Below are positions 56,659 through 64,000 of a stretch of DNA of 64,000 nucleotides, one piece after another. Numbering within the stretch: the stretch's first letter is position 1; the number at the start of each line of letters is the position of its first letter. A program made the translations under genes and the position numbers. A model generated the notes under the pieces. That model saw only the letters and a list, made by a program, of their open reading frames with translations. It was not told where the DNA came from and ran no database searches. This DNA comes from Acinetobacter sp. NIPH 298 (lineage in GTDB: Bacteria > Pseudomonadota > Gammaproteobacteria > Pseudomonadales > Moraxellaceae). The stretch lies in assembly GCF_000369505.1 (NCBI RefSeq), contig NZ_KB850055.1:620001-684000 (forward strand), written 5' to 3'.

Positions 56659-58269
56659 ATGTGTGATTTAAAGTTATCTCAGGTGATGACAGAGCCATCT
56701 TTAGCCCCCGCACTAAAACCTGCATTTCCTAAACTATTGATCGGAACTTTAATTGCTGTGCTTTCAGGTTTAGCGATGCTAACTGCACTATGGGGAATGG
56801 TGCAACTCATTGGTAATTTGTCTGCTTATTGGGTCATCTTTTCTGTTACGTTTTGGGGTGTTGGTGCTGTATTCGCAGCACTTTCTTCTTGGCTAGTACA
56901 CGATGCTGAAGCTGGATTTTCAGCTCGTTTACGCCGTCAAGTGGTTCATCATCTTACTCGTTTACCTGCGACCACACTTGCTAAGCAAGGTGATCAAAAA
57001 TTAAAGCGTTTGGTTTCAGATGATATTACGACCTTACATCATATGGTGGCGCATTTACCTTCAGAAATTGCGATTTTTGTTGTGATTCCTGTGACTTCAA
57101 TTGTTTTGCTATTGCTATTGGTTGGTCCAATGGCACTTTGGGTGTTGTTACCTGGTGCTATAGCTTCCCTGTATTATTTGATCGTCGTACCCCATGTCTC
57201 GAAACGGGATGGTGCTGCGCGGATGCAAGTTATGCTCGATATTATCGCCGCTGCTGATAATTATGCGCGTGGTATACGGGATAATCGAATTTATGGTCAA
57301 CAGTCTGGTGCTTTAACCGCCTATACCCAGTCTGCACAACATTTTACTCAGAATATGGTTTCTTGGGTAAGCAAAGTGGCAACACTTGCTGCTGCCGCGA
57401 CCGCCTTATTACAGGCCGTTGCAACTTTTGCAATTGCTTATCTTGTGGCTTATCAATATGACAGCATGACATTGGCTGCAACACTTTTTTTTAGTCTGGC
57501 GATCGTGACACCTTCATTGCGCTTAGGGCATGGACTGGATTATGTGGCTGCTGGACGAGCAGCGGCTACTCGTTTAGCTCTATTTTTAAAAGAACCAACG
57601 CTCCCATCGGGACATATACAACAGCTTGAAGGCTATGCCCCTCTTGAAATTGTAGAGGCAAGCTTCGTTATTGATGGTCAATCAGTGTTTGATCAAATGA
57701 GTTATTCATTTCCACCTCAATCAATCACGGCAATTACAGGACCTAGTGGTGTTGGAAAAACAACACTTCTTAGAGCACTTGCTGGTTTAGCGGTATTAGA
57801 AAAAGGTGTTGTCCAAATTGCAGAAACGGATTTATCTGAATTACATGAAACGTTGCGACATCAAAAGATTTTATTTATCCCTCAAGGTGGCGATGTATTA
57901 GCGACAACAGTCAGACAAAACTTGGTCTTATCTGCAGTTGATGCAACTGATGAACAGCTTGAGCAGGCGTTGTTCAAGGCTCAATTAAAAGTAGATTTGG
58001 ATGCAGATGCAAGTTTGCTTTCAGGTGGTGAGAAACAGCGCGTCGGCATTGCTCGTGCATTTTTATCATCAGCATCGGTTATTTTATTAGATGAACCAAC
58101 AAGTGCACTAGATGATGCCAATACTGAGAGGTTAATGCTTGAATTAAATGATCTCGCCAAAAAACAAAATAAAACGATTGTCATTGTCACACATGATTTA
58201 GCTTTGGCTGCTGGTATAGACAGTAGGTTAGTGCTTGATGCAATCAATGATGCAGGGAGAACTCTATGA
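56659..58269 (+). CDS. barA: siderophore export ABC protein BarA
   Basis: About 536 residues. A membrane half with about five or six segments precedes an ATPase with Walker A ITGPSGVGKTTLLRALAG, signature LLSGGEKQRVGIARA and Walker B VILLDEPTSALDD. Works with BarB as an exporter. The start could also be ATG 56596. Four-base overlap with barB (ATGA) shows coupling. Confidence 0.88.
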   Translation: MCDLKLSQVMTEPSLAPALKPAFPKLLIGTLIAVLSGLAMLTALWGMVQLIGNLSAYWVIFSVTFWGVGAVFAALSSWLVHDAEAGFSARLRRQVVHHLTRLPATTLAKQGDQKLKRLVSDDITTLHHMVAHLPSEIAIFVVIPVTSIVLLLLLVGPMALWVLLPGAIASLYYLIVVPHVSKRDGAARMQVMLDIIAAADNYARGIRDNRIYGQQSGALTAYTQSAQHFTQNMVSWVSKVATLAAAATALLQAVATFAIAYLVAYQYDSMTLAATLFFSLAIVTPSLRLGHGLDYVAAGRAAATRLALFLKEPTLPSGHIQQLEGYAPLEIVEASFVIDGQSVFDQMSYSFPPQSITAITGPSGVGKTTLLRALAGLAVLEKGVVQIAETDLSELHETLRHQKILFIPQGGDVLATTVRQNLVLSAVDATDEQLEQALFKAQLKVDLDADASLLSGGEKQRVGIARAFLSSASVILLDEPTSALDDANTERLMLELNDLAKKQNKTIVIVTHDLALAAGIDSRLVLDAINDAGRTL

Positions 58270-59858
58270 ATACTGTAGCTAAATTAAACCATGAACAGAT
58301 TTTTTCAAAGCTCCCACCTGCTGCCAGACATAAATTAATTGCTGTTGGAATGGGATGGGTTTTTGTTGCAGCAATTGAAGCAATTGCTTATACCGTACTT
58401 GCATTTGCTATGGTGTATCACTGGTCTCCTATAGGCGTTGTAATTAGTGCAATTGTCGCTATTTTGGTGACAGTGATGGTTACTCGTGCAGGTTTTCTTA
58501 CTGGTGTTCGTTTGGCTGGAGATTTATTTGAAGAATTGGGTCGATCTTTAGCTCGTGCCAAACTTTCTTGGTTTAGCAATGAACAGCGAACTCAAGTTGC
58601 GGCGATGGCAGGTCAGGGAATACCTGGATTTATGAGCGTTCCTGCACATCAACTGCAAACATTTTTACATGCGCCATTTATGCCGTTGTTCTTATTGGTT
58701 GGAATCGCATTACTTGCGGGGTTACGAACTGCACTGGTTGCTTTGGTTTTGGTTTTGCTCTCGTTATTGGCACAATTCCTTGCGCAACGTTCACTGATGC
58801 GTACCGATGAAAAACGTAATCGTGTTGATTTAGCTGCTTCGCAAGCAACTTTAGAGTTGGTGGATCATATTGAGTTATTGCGAACAGCAGCAGGTCCAGT
58901 CGGTGCGGTTCAACGAATTGAGCATCGTTGGCAAGAACAAGAAGAGACCTTATTTCGTATTAATCGTGCTGCAGCATTTGCAAATTTTGTTGCAACCTTT
59001 GCAAGTGTTTTACCTATTGCTGGGATGGCAATCTTTCTCGTACTGACAGGTAGTCTTAATGCTGCGCTAGTGCTGGCACTGTTGATATTGATTGGACGTG
59101 CGTCAGCCCCTTTAGCTGAACTCGCCGTGGCAGGATTGCATATCAACGATTTGCTTTCGTCCTTACGAAACTTTAATCAGATCACACATCCACCAGAGTT
59201 AGCTAAGCCATTGCAAGCTCAAACTCCTGTTGGTTTTGATATTTCGATAAAAAGCATCAGTTATGCGCCTGCACTTAAACATATTACTTTTGATATTCCA
59301 TTCGGGAGTAGAGTATGGGTAACAGGGCCAAGTGGGAGTGGTAAAAGTTCATTATTAGAATTGTTGATGCGGTTCGATGATCCACAAAAAGGAAAAATTA
59401 CTTTTGGTGGAATAGCTTTAGATCAAATGAATGATGAGGATTTGGTCGCAAACATTGCTTACGTCTCGCAAGAGCCAATTCTATTCACGGGAAGCCTCGC
59501 GGAAAATATTAGGCTGGGAAAACCTGACGCCAGCCCAGAAGAAGTGGAAACTGTGGCGAGAAGGGTGGAATTGGGAACGGTTATTGATCGTAGTTCAGAA
59601 GGGATCAATCAATCAGTCGGACAACAAGGTGCAGCATTATCAGGAGGAGAGCGTCAACGTGTCGCGATTGCCCGCGCATTACTCAAAGATGCGCCAATTT
59701 TAATACTAGATGAAGCGACCTCTGCTTTAGATGAAACGACTGAGCAAGCAATTGTTGCCGAAATTCGTGGTCTGTCTTCTTCCGTTATTTTCGTTACCCA
59801 TCGTGATGCAACGATTTGGCAACCAACCGAAACCCTAACTTTAACCGACCCGACTTAA
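58266..59858 (+). CDS. barB: siderophore export ABC protein BarB
   Basis: 530 residues, membrane half plus ATPase: Walker A VTGPSGSGKSSLLELL, signature ALSGGERQRVAIARALL, Walker B ILILDEATSALDE. Partner of BarA; together they export the siderophore, as inferred from the locus. Confidence 0.9.
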   Translation: MNTVAKLNHEQIFSKLPPAARHKLIAVGMGWVFVAAIEAIAYTVLAFAMVYHWSPIGVVISAIVAILVTVMVTRAGFLTGVRLAGDLFEELGRSLARAKLSWFSNEQRTQVAAMAGQGIPGFMSVPAHQLQTFLHAPFMPLFLLVGIALLAGLRTALVALVLVLLSLLAQFLAQRSLMRTDEKRNRVDLAASQATLELVDHIELLRTAAGPVGAVQRIEHRWQEQEETLFRINRAAAFANFVATFASVLPIAGMAIFLVLTGSLNAALVLALLILIGRASAPLAELAVAGLHINDLLSSLRNFNQITHPPELAKPLQAQTPVGFDISIKSISYAPALKHITFDIPFGSRVWVTGPSGSGKSSLLELLMRFDDPQKGKITFGGIALDQMNDEDLVANIAYVSQEPILFTGSLAENIRLGKPDASPEEVETVARRVELGTVIDRSSEGINQSVGQQGAALSGGERQRVAIARALLKDAPILILDEATSALDETTEQAIVAEIRGLSSSVIFVTHRDATIWQPTETLTLTDPT

Positions 59859-59867
59859 TTATTGTTC

Positions 59868-59899
59868 AGCCCCTGAGTTTTTGCAATGCTTAGGGGCTG
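59868..59899 (+). terminator. hairpin between barB and basH
   Basis: CAGCCCCTGAG/CTTAGGGGCTG stem just before the basH RBS. No T-run follows, so it may shape mRNA processing rather than stop transcription. Confidence 0.45.
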
Positions 59900-59912
59900 T
59901 AGGATCATTAAA

Positions 59913-60647
59913 ATGAATAAAGATCAATATAATATGTTCTGCTTACCGCCAGCAGGGAGTAGTGCGAGTATTTATTATCCATGGAAGAAGCAGATATCTG
60001 ACAATATTCGTATTATTCCTATTGAATATTCGGGTCATGGGCTAAAAATAAATGAACCCTTGATGGATGATCCTGATCTATTGGCGATGCAAATTGTCAA
60101 TGAAATACAAGCTTACCCCGAAACAGCGTTTATTTTATTTGGACATAGTGTGGGAGGCGGTTTGATCTGGAAAGTACTCAATTATCTGAATGAAAAACCA
60201 GTGATTGATCAGTTGAAATTGATTGCAATCAGTAGTCGTCCAGAACATAGTTATATCCAACATATGCGCTATAAGCATGCGTTGACGGATAAAGAAATTA
60301 TAAATGAATTGAAGCGATATAATAATTTCCCCGATGAAATCCTAAATAATCCTGAGGCATTGACTTTTTTCCTCAGAATTATTCGTAATGATTTTTATCT
60401 AAGTAGTCAATTGTTGGGTGAAAAACTGAGTAAAACGAAGGTTCCTATCATCGCATTTTATGGTAAAGATGATCCTGATATTCCAAACAAAATAATGATG
60501 GATGCATGGCAGCAACACACAGACAATTGGTTAGGTAGTGTTGAGTTGGACGGAGATCATTTTTATTTTTTAGATCCCGAGACACGAATAAAAATGCTTA
60601 AAAAAATTTCACAAACAGTAGAAAAACTGACGTTGAATGTTGCTTGA
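59913..60647 (+). CDS. basH: type II thioesterase BasH
   Basis: About 244 residues. The alpha/beta-hydrolase nucleophile is FGHSVGGGLI; Asp and His lie in YGKDDPDIPN and DGDHFYFLD. Type II thioesterases free carriers blocked by wrong acyl groups; this role fits its place among NRPS genes. Start at ATG 59913, after AGGA; ATG 59886 upstream lies in the hairpin. Confidence 0.88.
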   Translation: MNKDQYNMFCLPPAGSSASIYYPWKKQISDNIRIIPIEYSGHGLKINEPLMDDPDLLAMQIVNEIQAYPETAFILFGHSVGGGLIWKVLNYLNEKPVIDQLKLIAISSRPEHSYIQHMRYKHALTDKEIINELKRYNNFPDEILNNPEALTFFLRIIRNDFYLSSQLLGEKLSKTKVPIIAFYGKDDPDIPNKIMMDAWQQHTDNWLGSVELDGDHFYFLDPETRIKMLKKISQTVEKLTLNVA

Positions 60648-61407
60648 TATGCACGCCATTTCTGAGACAACAGATTGGAATACACAGTCCATACAATCCT
60701 TGGATCATTTCAATATCCAACATGAAAAAATAACGCGCTGCGGATTAGAAATTCATAATATTCAAGTTGAGCCATTAACAACGCTAGCTCAGCTTGATGA
60801 CCTCTATCAGCATTTTAATATCTTTTTTCCCCCTAATATAAAGAATGCGGGGTTAATTCGACAGTTAGAGTTTTTTACGGGACGTCTGGCTGCGAAATAC
60901 GCCTTACATGATTTGAATTTGCAGGATTATATTATTCATCAAGGTCACCAAGGTGAACCAATATGGCCTGACGCTGTTATTGGAAGTATTAGTCATGTCA
61001 GTCATCAGCGTTTATGTTGTGCTATTGCATATGCTCAAAATCATAATTGTGCTGATAAGACATTTGGAATCGACATAGAATCGAAAAAGTGCCAAACATT
61101 TTTTCAACAGAATGATGAAATTTACCATGTTTTTCTAAGTGAAGATGAGCAAGCAGCACTTGCAAACACAGGCTTTAAAAAACCTGATTTATATTTGCTC
61201 GTATTTTCTGCAAAAGAAAGTGTGATCAAAGCCTTTTATATTAAATATAAGCAAATAATTGATTTTAAATTAATTATTTTTGATGGGATAGCAGATAATT
61301 TTATTTGGTTTCGTATTCATCTCGGTTCCTCACTGAAGAATACCATAGTAACCAAAGTTCATTTTTTCGATACAGATAACGAGATAATTACAATTTCTTG
61401 CATTTAA
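60637..61407 (+). CDS. basI: 4'-phosphopantetheinyl transferase BasI
   Basis: 256 residues, EntD-type. Landmarks: GEPIWPDAVIGSISHVSHQR, FGIDIESKK (Mg/CoA site) and LVFSAKESVIKAFYIK. Primes the Ser of the BasF, BasA and BasB carriers. Overlaps the end of basH; an ATG at 60649 just after the basH stop is an alternative start. Confidence 0.9.
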   Translation: MLLDMHAISETTDWNTQSIQSLDHFNIQHEKITRCGLEIHNIQVEPLTTLAQLDDLYQHFNIFFPPNIKNAGLIRQLEFFTGRLAAKYALHDLNLQDYIIHQGHQGEPIWPDAVIGSISHVSHQRLCCAIAYAQNHNCADKTFGIDIESKKCQTFFQQNDEIYHVFLSEDEQAALANTGFKKPDLYLLVFSAKESVIKAFYIKYKQIIDFKLIIFDGIADNFIWFRIHLGSSLKNTIVTKVHFFDTDNEIITISCI

Positions 61408-61423
61408 AACATCTCACATTATT

Positions 61424-61442
61424 GATAATGATAATCATTTGT
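61424..61442. promoter_or_regulatory. Fur box upstream of basJ
   Basis: GATAATGATAATCATTTGT matches the first 16 positions of the 19-base Fur consensus without gaps. Best Fur site in the window, about 90 bases before basJ. Confidence 0.8.
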
Positions 61443-61534
61443 ATTAATGTGTTTGAGCACTTATACATTTCCTATATTTAGAAGAAGCAACACTAAATCC
61501 GCTTGAAAATATCAATGCGAGAGGCAACTTAAAC

Positions 61535-62704
61535 ATGATGCAAACTACAACATCCGCAGAGCAAAACTTAGAGCATAATGATCAACATAAATTTTCATGT
61601 TTTTCTACGAAAAATTATCATTTAACGGTGAAAGACTTTGTTAAGACAATCAATACACCTGCTGCAAATATCACATTGTTTAATGATGAAATTGCCAAGT
61701 GTTTTGATGAGATGAAAAAACAGGGTAGTCGCAATCCGATTCTGATCGGCGCAATCCCTTTTGATATTACAAAGAAAAGTAGCCTGAATTTTTACGCTGA
61801 TTATCAAAAAAAACCACAAAAAACATCGGATTTTCATCCGTTGCGAGATCGTGATCAAGTTGAAGTTGTAAATAAATCACTATTAATTCAACGTCAAAAG
61901 TTTGAAGGAGCAGTGCAGCTCGCTTTAAATGCTTTTGAGGCGAAAAAGGTTGAAAAAGTAGTTCTTTCTCAAGCTGTTGAGTATGAATTTGATCATCAGC
62001 AAAAACCTGAAAATTTGCTAAGTGCGTTATTAAAACAAAATCCAAATGCCTATAATTTTGTGATTCCCGTAGAGCATAATCATTATATTTTAGGTGCCAG
62101 CCCAGAATTACTTTTATCGAAACAGGATCGCATTGTAAGTAGTAACCCTTTGGCAGGATCCAGACCTAAATCCAATATTTCAGAAAAAGATTTGTGCAGT
62201 AAACAAGAATTACATCATTCGGAAAAAGATCAGAATGAGCATCGAATCGTGGTCGAAAACATACTTAAAAATCTAGTGAGTTACTGTGTTGAGCTTAAAG
62301 TTTCTGAATTTCCAGATATCTTAGAAACCTCAACCATGTTGCATTTATCATCTGAGTTTCAAGGTGTTCTCAAGAGACAAGCACCCAATGCACTCAATCT
62401 TGCATTGGAGTTGCATCCGACACCTGCAGTATGCGGTTCGCCAACAGATGTGGCTAAGCAATTTATCTTAGATCATGAAGGTTATGATCGGCATTATTAC
62501 ACCGGTTTGGTGGGATGGATGGATGCAGATGGTAACGGAGAGTGGGTTGTTACTATTCGTTGTGGTTTGCTCAGTGAAAATAAAATGCGCGTGTATGCAG
62601 GTGCAGGAATTGTTAAGGGATCTGATGCTGAAGAAGAATGGTTTGAAACCGAAGCAAAAATGCAAACGATGTTAAATATTTTTAATGCAAACAGTGCTGT
62701 TTGA
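61535..62704 (+). CDS. basJ: isochorismate synthase BasJ
   Basis: 389 residues of the chorismate-utilising fold. Key blocks: LGASPELLLSKQDRIVSSNPLAGSRP, LHPTPAVCGSPTDVA, YTGLVGWMDADGNGEWVVTIR and VYAGAGIVKGSDAEEEW. Converts chorismate to isochorismate for BasF. Own Fur-controlled promoter region; entA follows 61 bases after its stop. Confidence 0.93.
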   Translation: MMQTTTSAEQNLEHNDQHKFSCFSTKNYHLTVKDFVKTINTPAANITLFNDEIAKCFDEMKKQGSRNPILIGAIPFDITKKSSLNFYADYQKKPQKTSDFHPLRDRDQVEVVNKSLLIQRQKFEGAVQLALNAFEAKKVEKVVLSQAVEYEFDHQQKPENLLSALLKQNPNAYNFVIPVEHNHYILGASPELLLSKQDRIVSSNPLAGSRPKSNISEKDLCSKQELHHSEKDQNEHRIVVENILKNLVSYCVELKVSEFPDILETSTMLHLSSEFQGVLKRQAPNALNLALELHPTPAVCGSPTDVAKQFILDHEGYDRHYYTGLVGWMDADGNGEWVVTIRCGLLSENKMRVYAGAGIVKGSDAEEEWFETEAKMQTMLNIFNANSAV

Positions 62705-62765
62705 TGATGAGTTCTGATCAGTACACGCTGGGTATAAAATTTATAATGAGAATTTGATTGTGAAT

Positions 62766-63512
62766 ATGACTGAGAAAAAGATTGCATGGGTTGTTGGAGT
62801 AAACCAAGGAATTGGACTAGAAGTCATGCAGCGTTTATATGCTGAAAATATACAGGTGGTCGGTATAGATAAAGCAAAAGATCAAGTCCCTGAGCATTTT
62901 AAGGAAATGATACATGTTTGTGATATACGTGATGAACAGCAAATCGCTAAACTCTGTCGTACCTTATTGTTAGAGAGTCCTCCAGACTATTTTATCCATG
63001 TCGCTGGGGTTTTACATTTAGGTGAACATGATGAAATTTCGTTTGCACAATGGAGAGAAACATTTGAGGTCAATCTGTTTTCACCATTTCATTTTTTTCG
63101 CCATTTAAGCCCATATTTTAAAAAGAAAAAGATGGGAAATGCAGTCATCATCTCCTCTAACTCAACAAAAGTACCCCGCATGAATATGTCCGCATATGGC
63201 GCATCAAAATCGGCACTCACATATTTCACCAAAACAGTGGCGCTTGAACTCGCTCAGTATGGTGTCCGCGTTAATATTATCTCCCCAGGTTCAACAGCGA
63301 CGGCTATGCAATATCAATTATGGGAAAATGCTCAGGGTGAACAGAATACAATTCTAGGTAATCTTGCGCAGTTTAAGGTGGGGATACCGTTAAAGAAAAT
63401 TGCGAAAGTAAGTGATATCGCCAATGCAGTCATTTTTTTCATTGGCGAACAATCATCCCATATTACGATGCATGATTTAGTTGTTGATGGCGGAGCATCA
63501 TTGGGCGGTTGA
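62766..63512 (+). CDS. entA: 2,3-dihydro-2,3-dihydroxybenzoate dehydrogenase EntA
   Basis: About 248 residues, SDR enzyme. Cofactor loop VGVNQGIGLEV, Ser in SSNSTKVPRMN, YGASKSALTYF (Tyr-x-x-x-Lys) and NIISPGSTATAMQYQLW, which is EntA-like. Completes dihydroxybenzoate synthesis. It directly follows basJ in the same direction and is closed by a terminator. Start at ATG 62766; GTG 62760 and TTG 62754 are in frame. Confidence 0.9.
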   Translation: MTEKKIAWVVGVNQGIGLEVMQRLYAENIQVVGIDKAKDQVPEHFKEMIHVCDIRDEQQIAKLCRTLLLESPPDYFIHVAGVLHLGEHDEISFAQWRETFEVNLFSPFHFFRHLSPYFKKKKMGNAVIISSNSTKVPRMNMSAYGASKSALTYFTKTVALELAQYGVRVNIISPGSTATAMQYQLWENAQGEQNTILGNLAQFKVGIPLKKIAKVSDIANAVIFFIGEQSSHITMHDLVVDGGASLGG

Positions 63513-63533
63513 TTTTATAGTGGGTTTTCAATT

Positions 63534-63572
63534 GAATCTCTCAACTATCTTATTGATGGTTGAGAGATTTTT
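63534..63572. terminator. terminator after entA
   Basis: AATCTCTCAAC/GTTGAGAGATTTTTG stem, followed by T's; marks the right edge of the siderophore locus. Confidence 0.8.
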
Positions 63573-63617
63573 GTTGATGTTGTAGAAAAATGACAACTGA
63601 TATAACTCTATATTGCA

Positions 63618-64000
63618 TTAATAAATAAACTTAGAAATTTTATCTGCGCTTTCAATGACTGCATCTGCAATCTCATTTCTGAAATAATCTTCTTCATACG
63701 TACCGAGCGGGCAACTTACAGACAATACGGCTGTAACTTTACCTGTGGATTGTTTAAAAATGGGCACAGCACAGGCGGCCATATCGTGATTGTAATGCCC
63801 CCAGCTCACCATCGATCGTTGTGTTTTTACAAAGCTGAGGCGTTGAAGCAGTTCTTTAAGATTTTTCGGCGTCAGTTCTGAAAAGGTTTCCCATTGATTA
63901 AAACTTTTATAGCGATCACGAATCTCTGTTTCTGCTAAGTCTGCCAATAACATTTGCCCGATGACTGTTGCATGAGCGGGCCAACGTGTACCTAAACCAA
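63618..64000 (-). CDS. IclR-family regulator, C-terminal part (5' outside window)
   Basis: Incomplete: the frame is open to the window edge. The visible 127 residues are the IclR effector-binding domain: GTRWPAHATVIGQMLLADL, then HYNHDMAACAVPIF and AVLSVSCPLG. The HTH part lies beyond the end. Faces entA tail to tail, so not obviously part of the siderophore unit. An internal ATG at 63953 is not the true start. Confidence 0.85.
   Translation of the reverse strand, partial: GLGTRWPAHATVIGQMLLADLAETEIRDRYKSFNQWETFSELTPKNLKELLQRLSFVKTQRSMVSWGHYNHDMAACAVPIFKQSTGKVTAVLSVSCPLGTYEEDYFRNEIADAVIESADKISKFIY

Noticed and set aside
63513..63617. Search for a repeat of the tRNA-Trp 3' end at the right border of the siderophore locus (attR)
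   Set aside because: No such sequence found; integration at the tRNA is therefore not shown by this window.
1..64000. CRISPR arrays, rRNA genes, integrases or transposases
   Set aside because: None seen: no regularly spaced repeats and no protein with those motifs.

Overview
The window looks like chromosome from an Acinetobacter species. The base composition is AT-rich. The UmuD is the long Acinetobacter type (203 residues, cleavage and catalytic residues at A83-G84, S119 and K156) under a matching palindromic operator. The large block from about 36 to 63.5 kb has the gene content and order I remember for the A. baumannii acinetobactin locus (bauF, basA, basB, bauDCEBA, basC, basD, basEFG, barAB, basHIJ). 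The species cannot be fixed from the sequence alone; entA directly after basJ is a difference from the A. baumannii strains I recall.

Layout. 1-4.4 kb: end of a lipoprotein gene, fdxA, a GNAT acetyltransferase, mutS. 4.4-16.5 kb: an AT-rich stretch of small, poorly characterised and stress-like genes, including a pair of paralogous unknown proteins, a DUF421 membrane protein, a small hydrophilic protein, a Q/N-rich protein, a PncC/CinA-like protein, a frameshifted heme-oxygenase-like iron enzyme, katE, a methyltransferase and a short-chain dehydrogenase. 16.3-18.8 kb: a DNA-damage module (candidate ddrR, UmuDAb-type umuD, full-length umuC). 18.8-35.3 kb: mostly housekeeping and transport genes (TSUP transporter, MBL hydrolase, HolD-like protein, hydroxyacid dehydrogenase, acyltransferase, M48 protease, YqeY, rpsU, tsaD, an EamA/TetR pair, an HPP/TetR divergent pair, a DUF815 ATPase, and a patatin overlapping a kinase-like gene). 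35.3-36.0 kb: two copies of a tRNA-Leu(UAG)/tRNA-Trp(CCA) unit. 36.1-63.5 kb: the siderophore locus. The last 380 bases hold the end of an IclR-type regulator.

How the siderophore locus works. EntA, BasJ and the N-terminal domain of BasF make 2,3-dihydroxybenzoate from chorismate. BasE loads it on the aryl carrier of BasF. BasA activates an amino acid (threonine in acinetobactin), BasD has two cyclisation domains, and BasB carries a peptidyl carrier plus a condensation domain. BasG makes histamine and BasC N-hydroxylates it. BasI primes carriers and BasH is an editing thioesterase. BarAB export the product; BauA, BauB and BauCDE re-import the ferric complex; BauF releases iron. Fur-box-like sequences lie in front of the main transcription units.

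Most worth a second look: the degenerate carrier domain of BasD and the Cys-like specificity residues of BasA; entA inside the locus; the UmuDAb-umuC arrangement; the duplicated tRNA unit beside the siderophore genes; a 36-bp perfect palindrome in the HPP/TetR divergent promoter; two copies of an ~80-bp inverted-repeat element; and a frameshift in a run of seven A's. I did not find a clearly new defence or mobile system.
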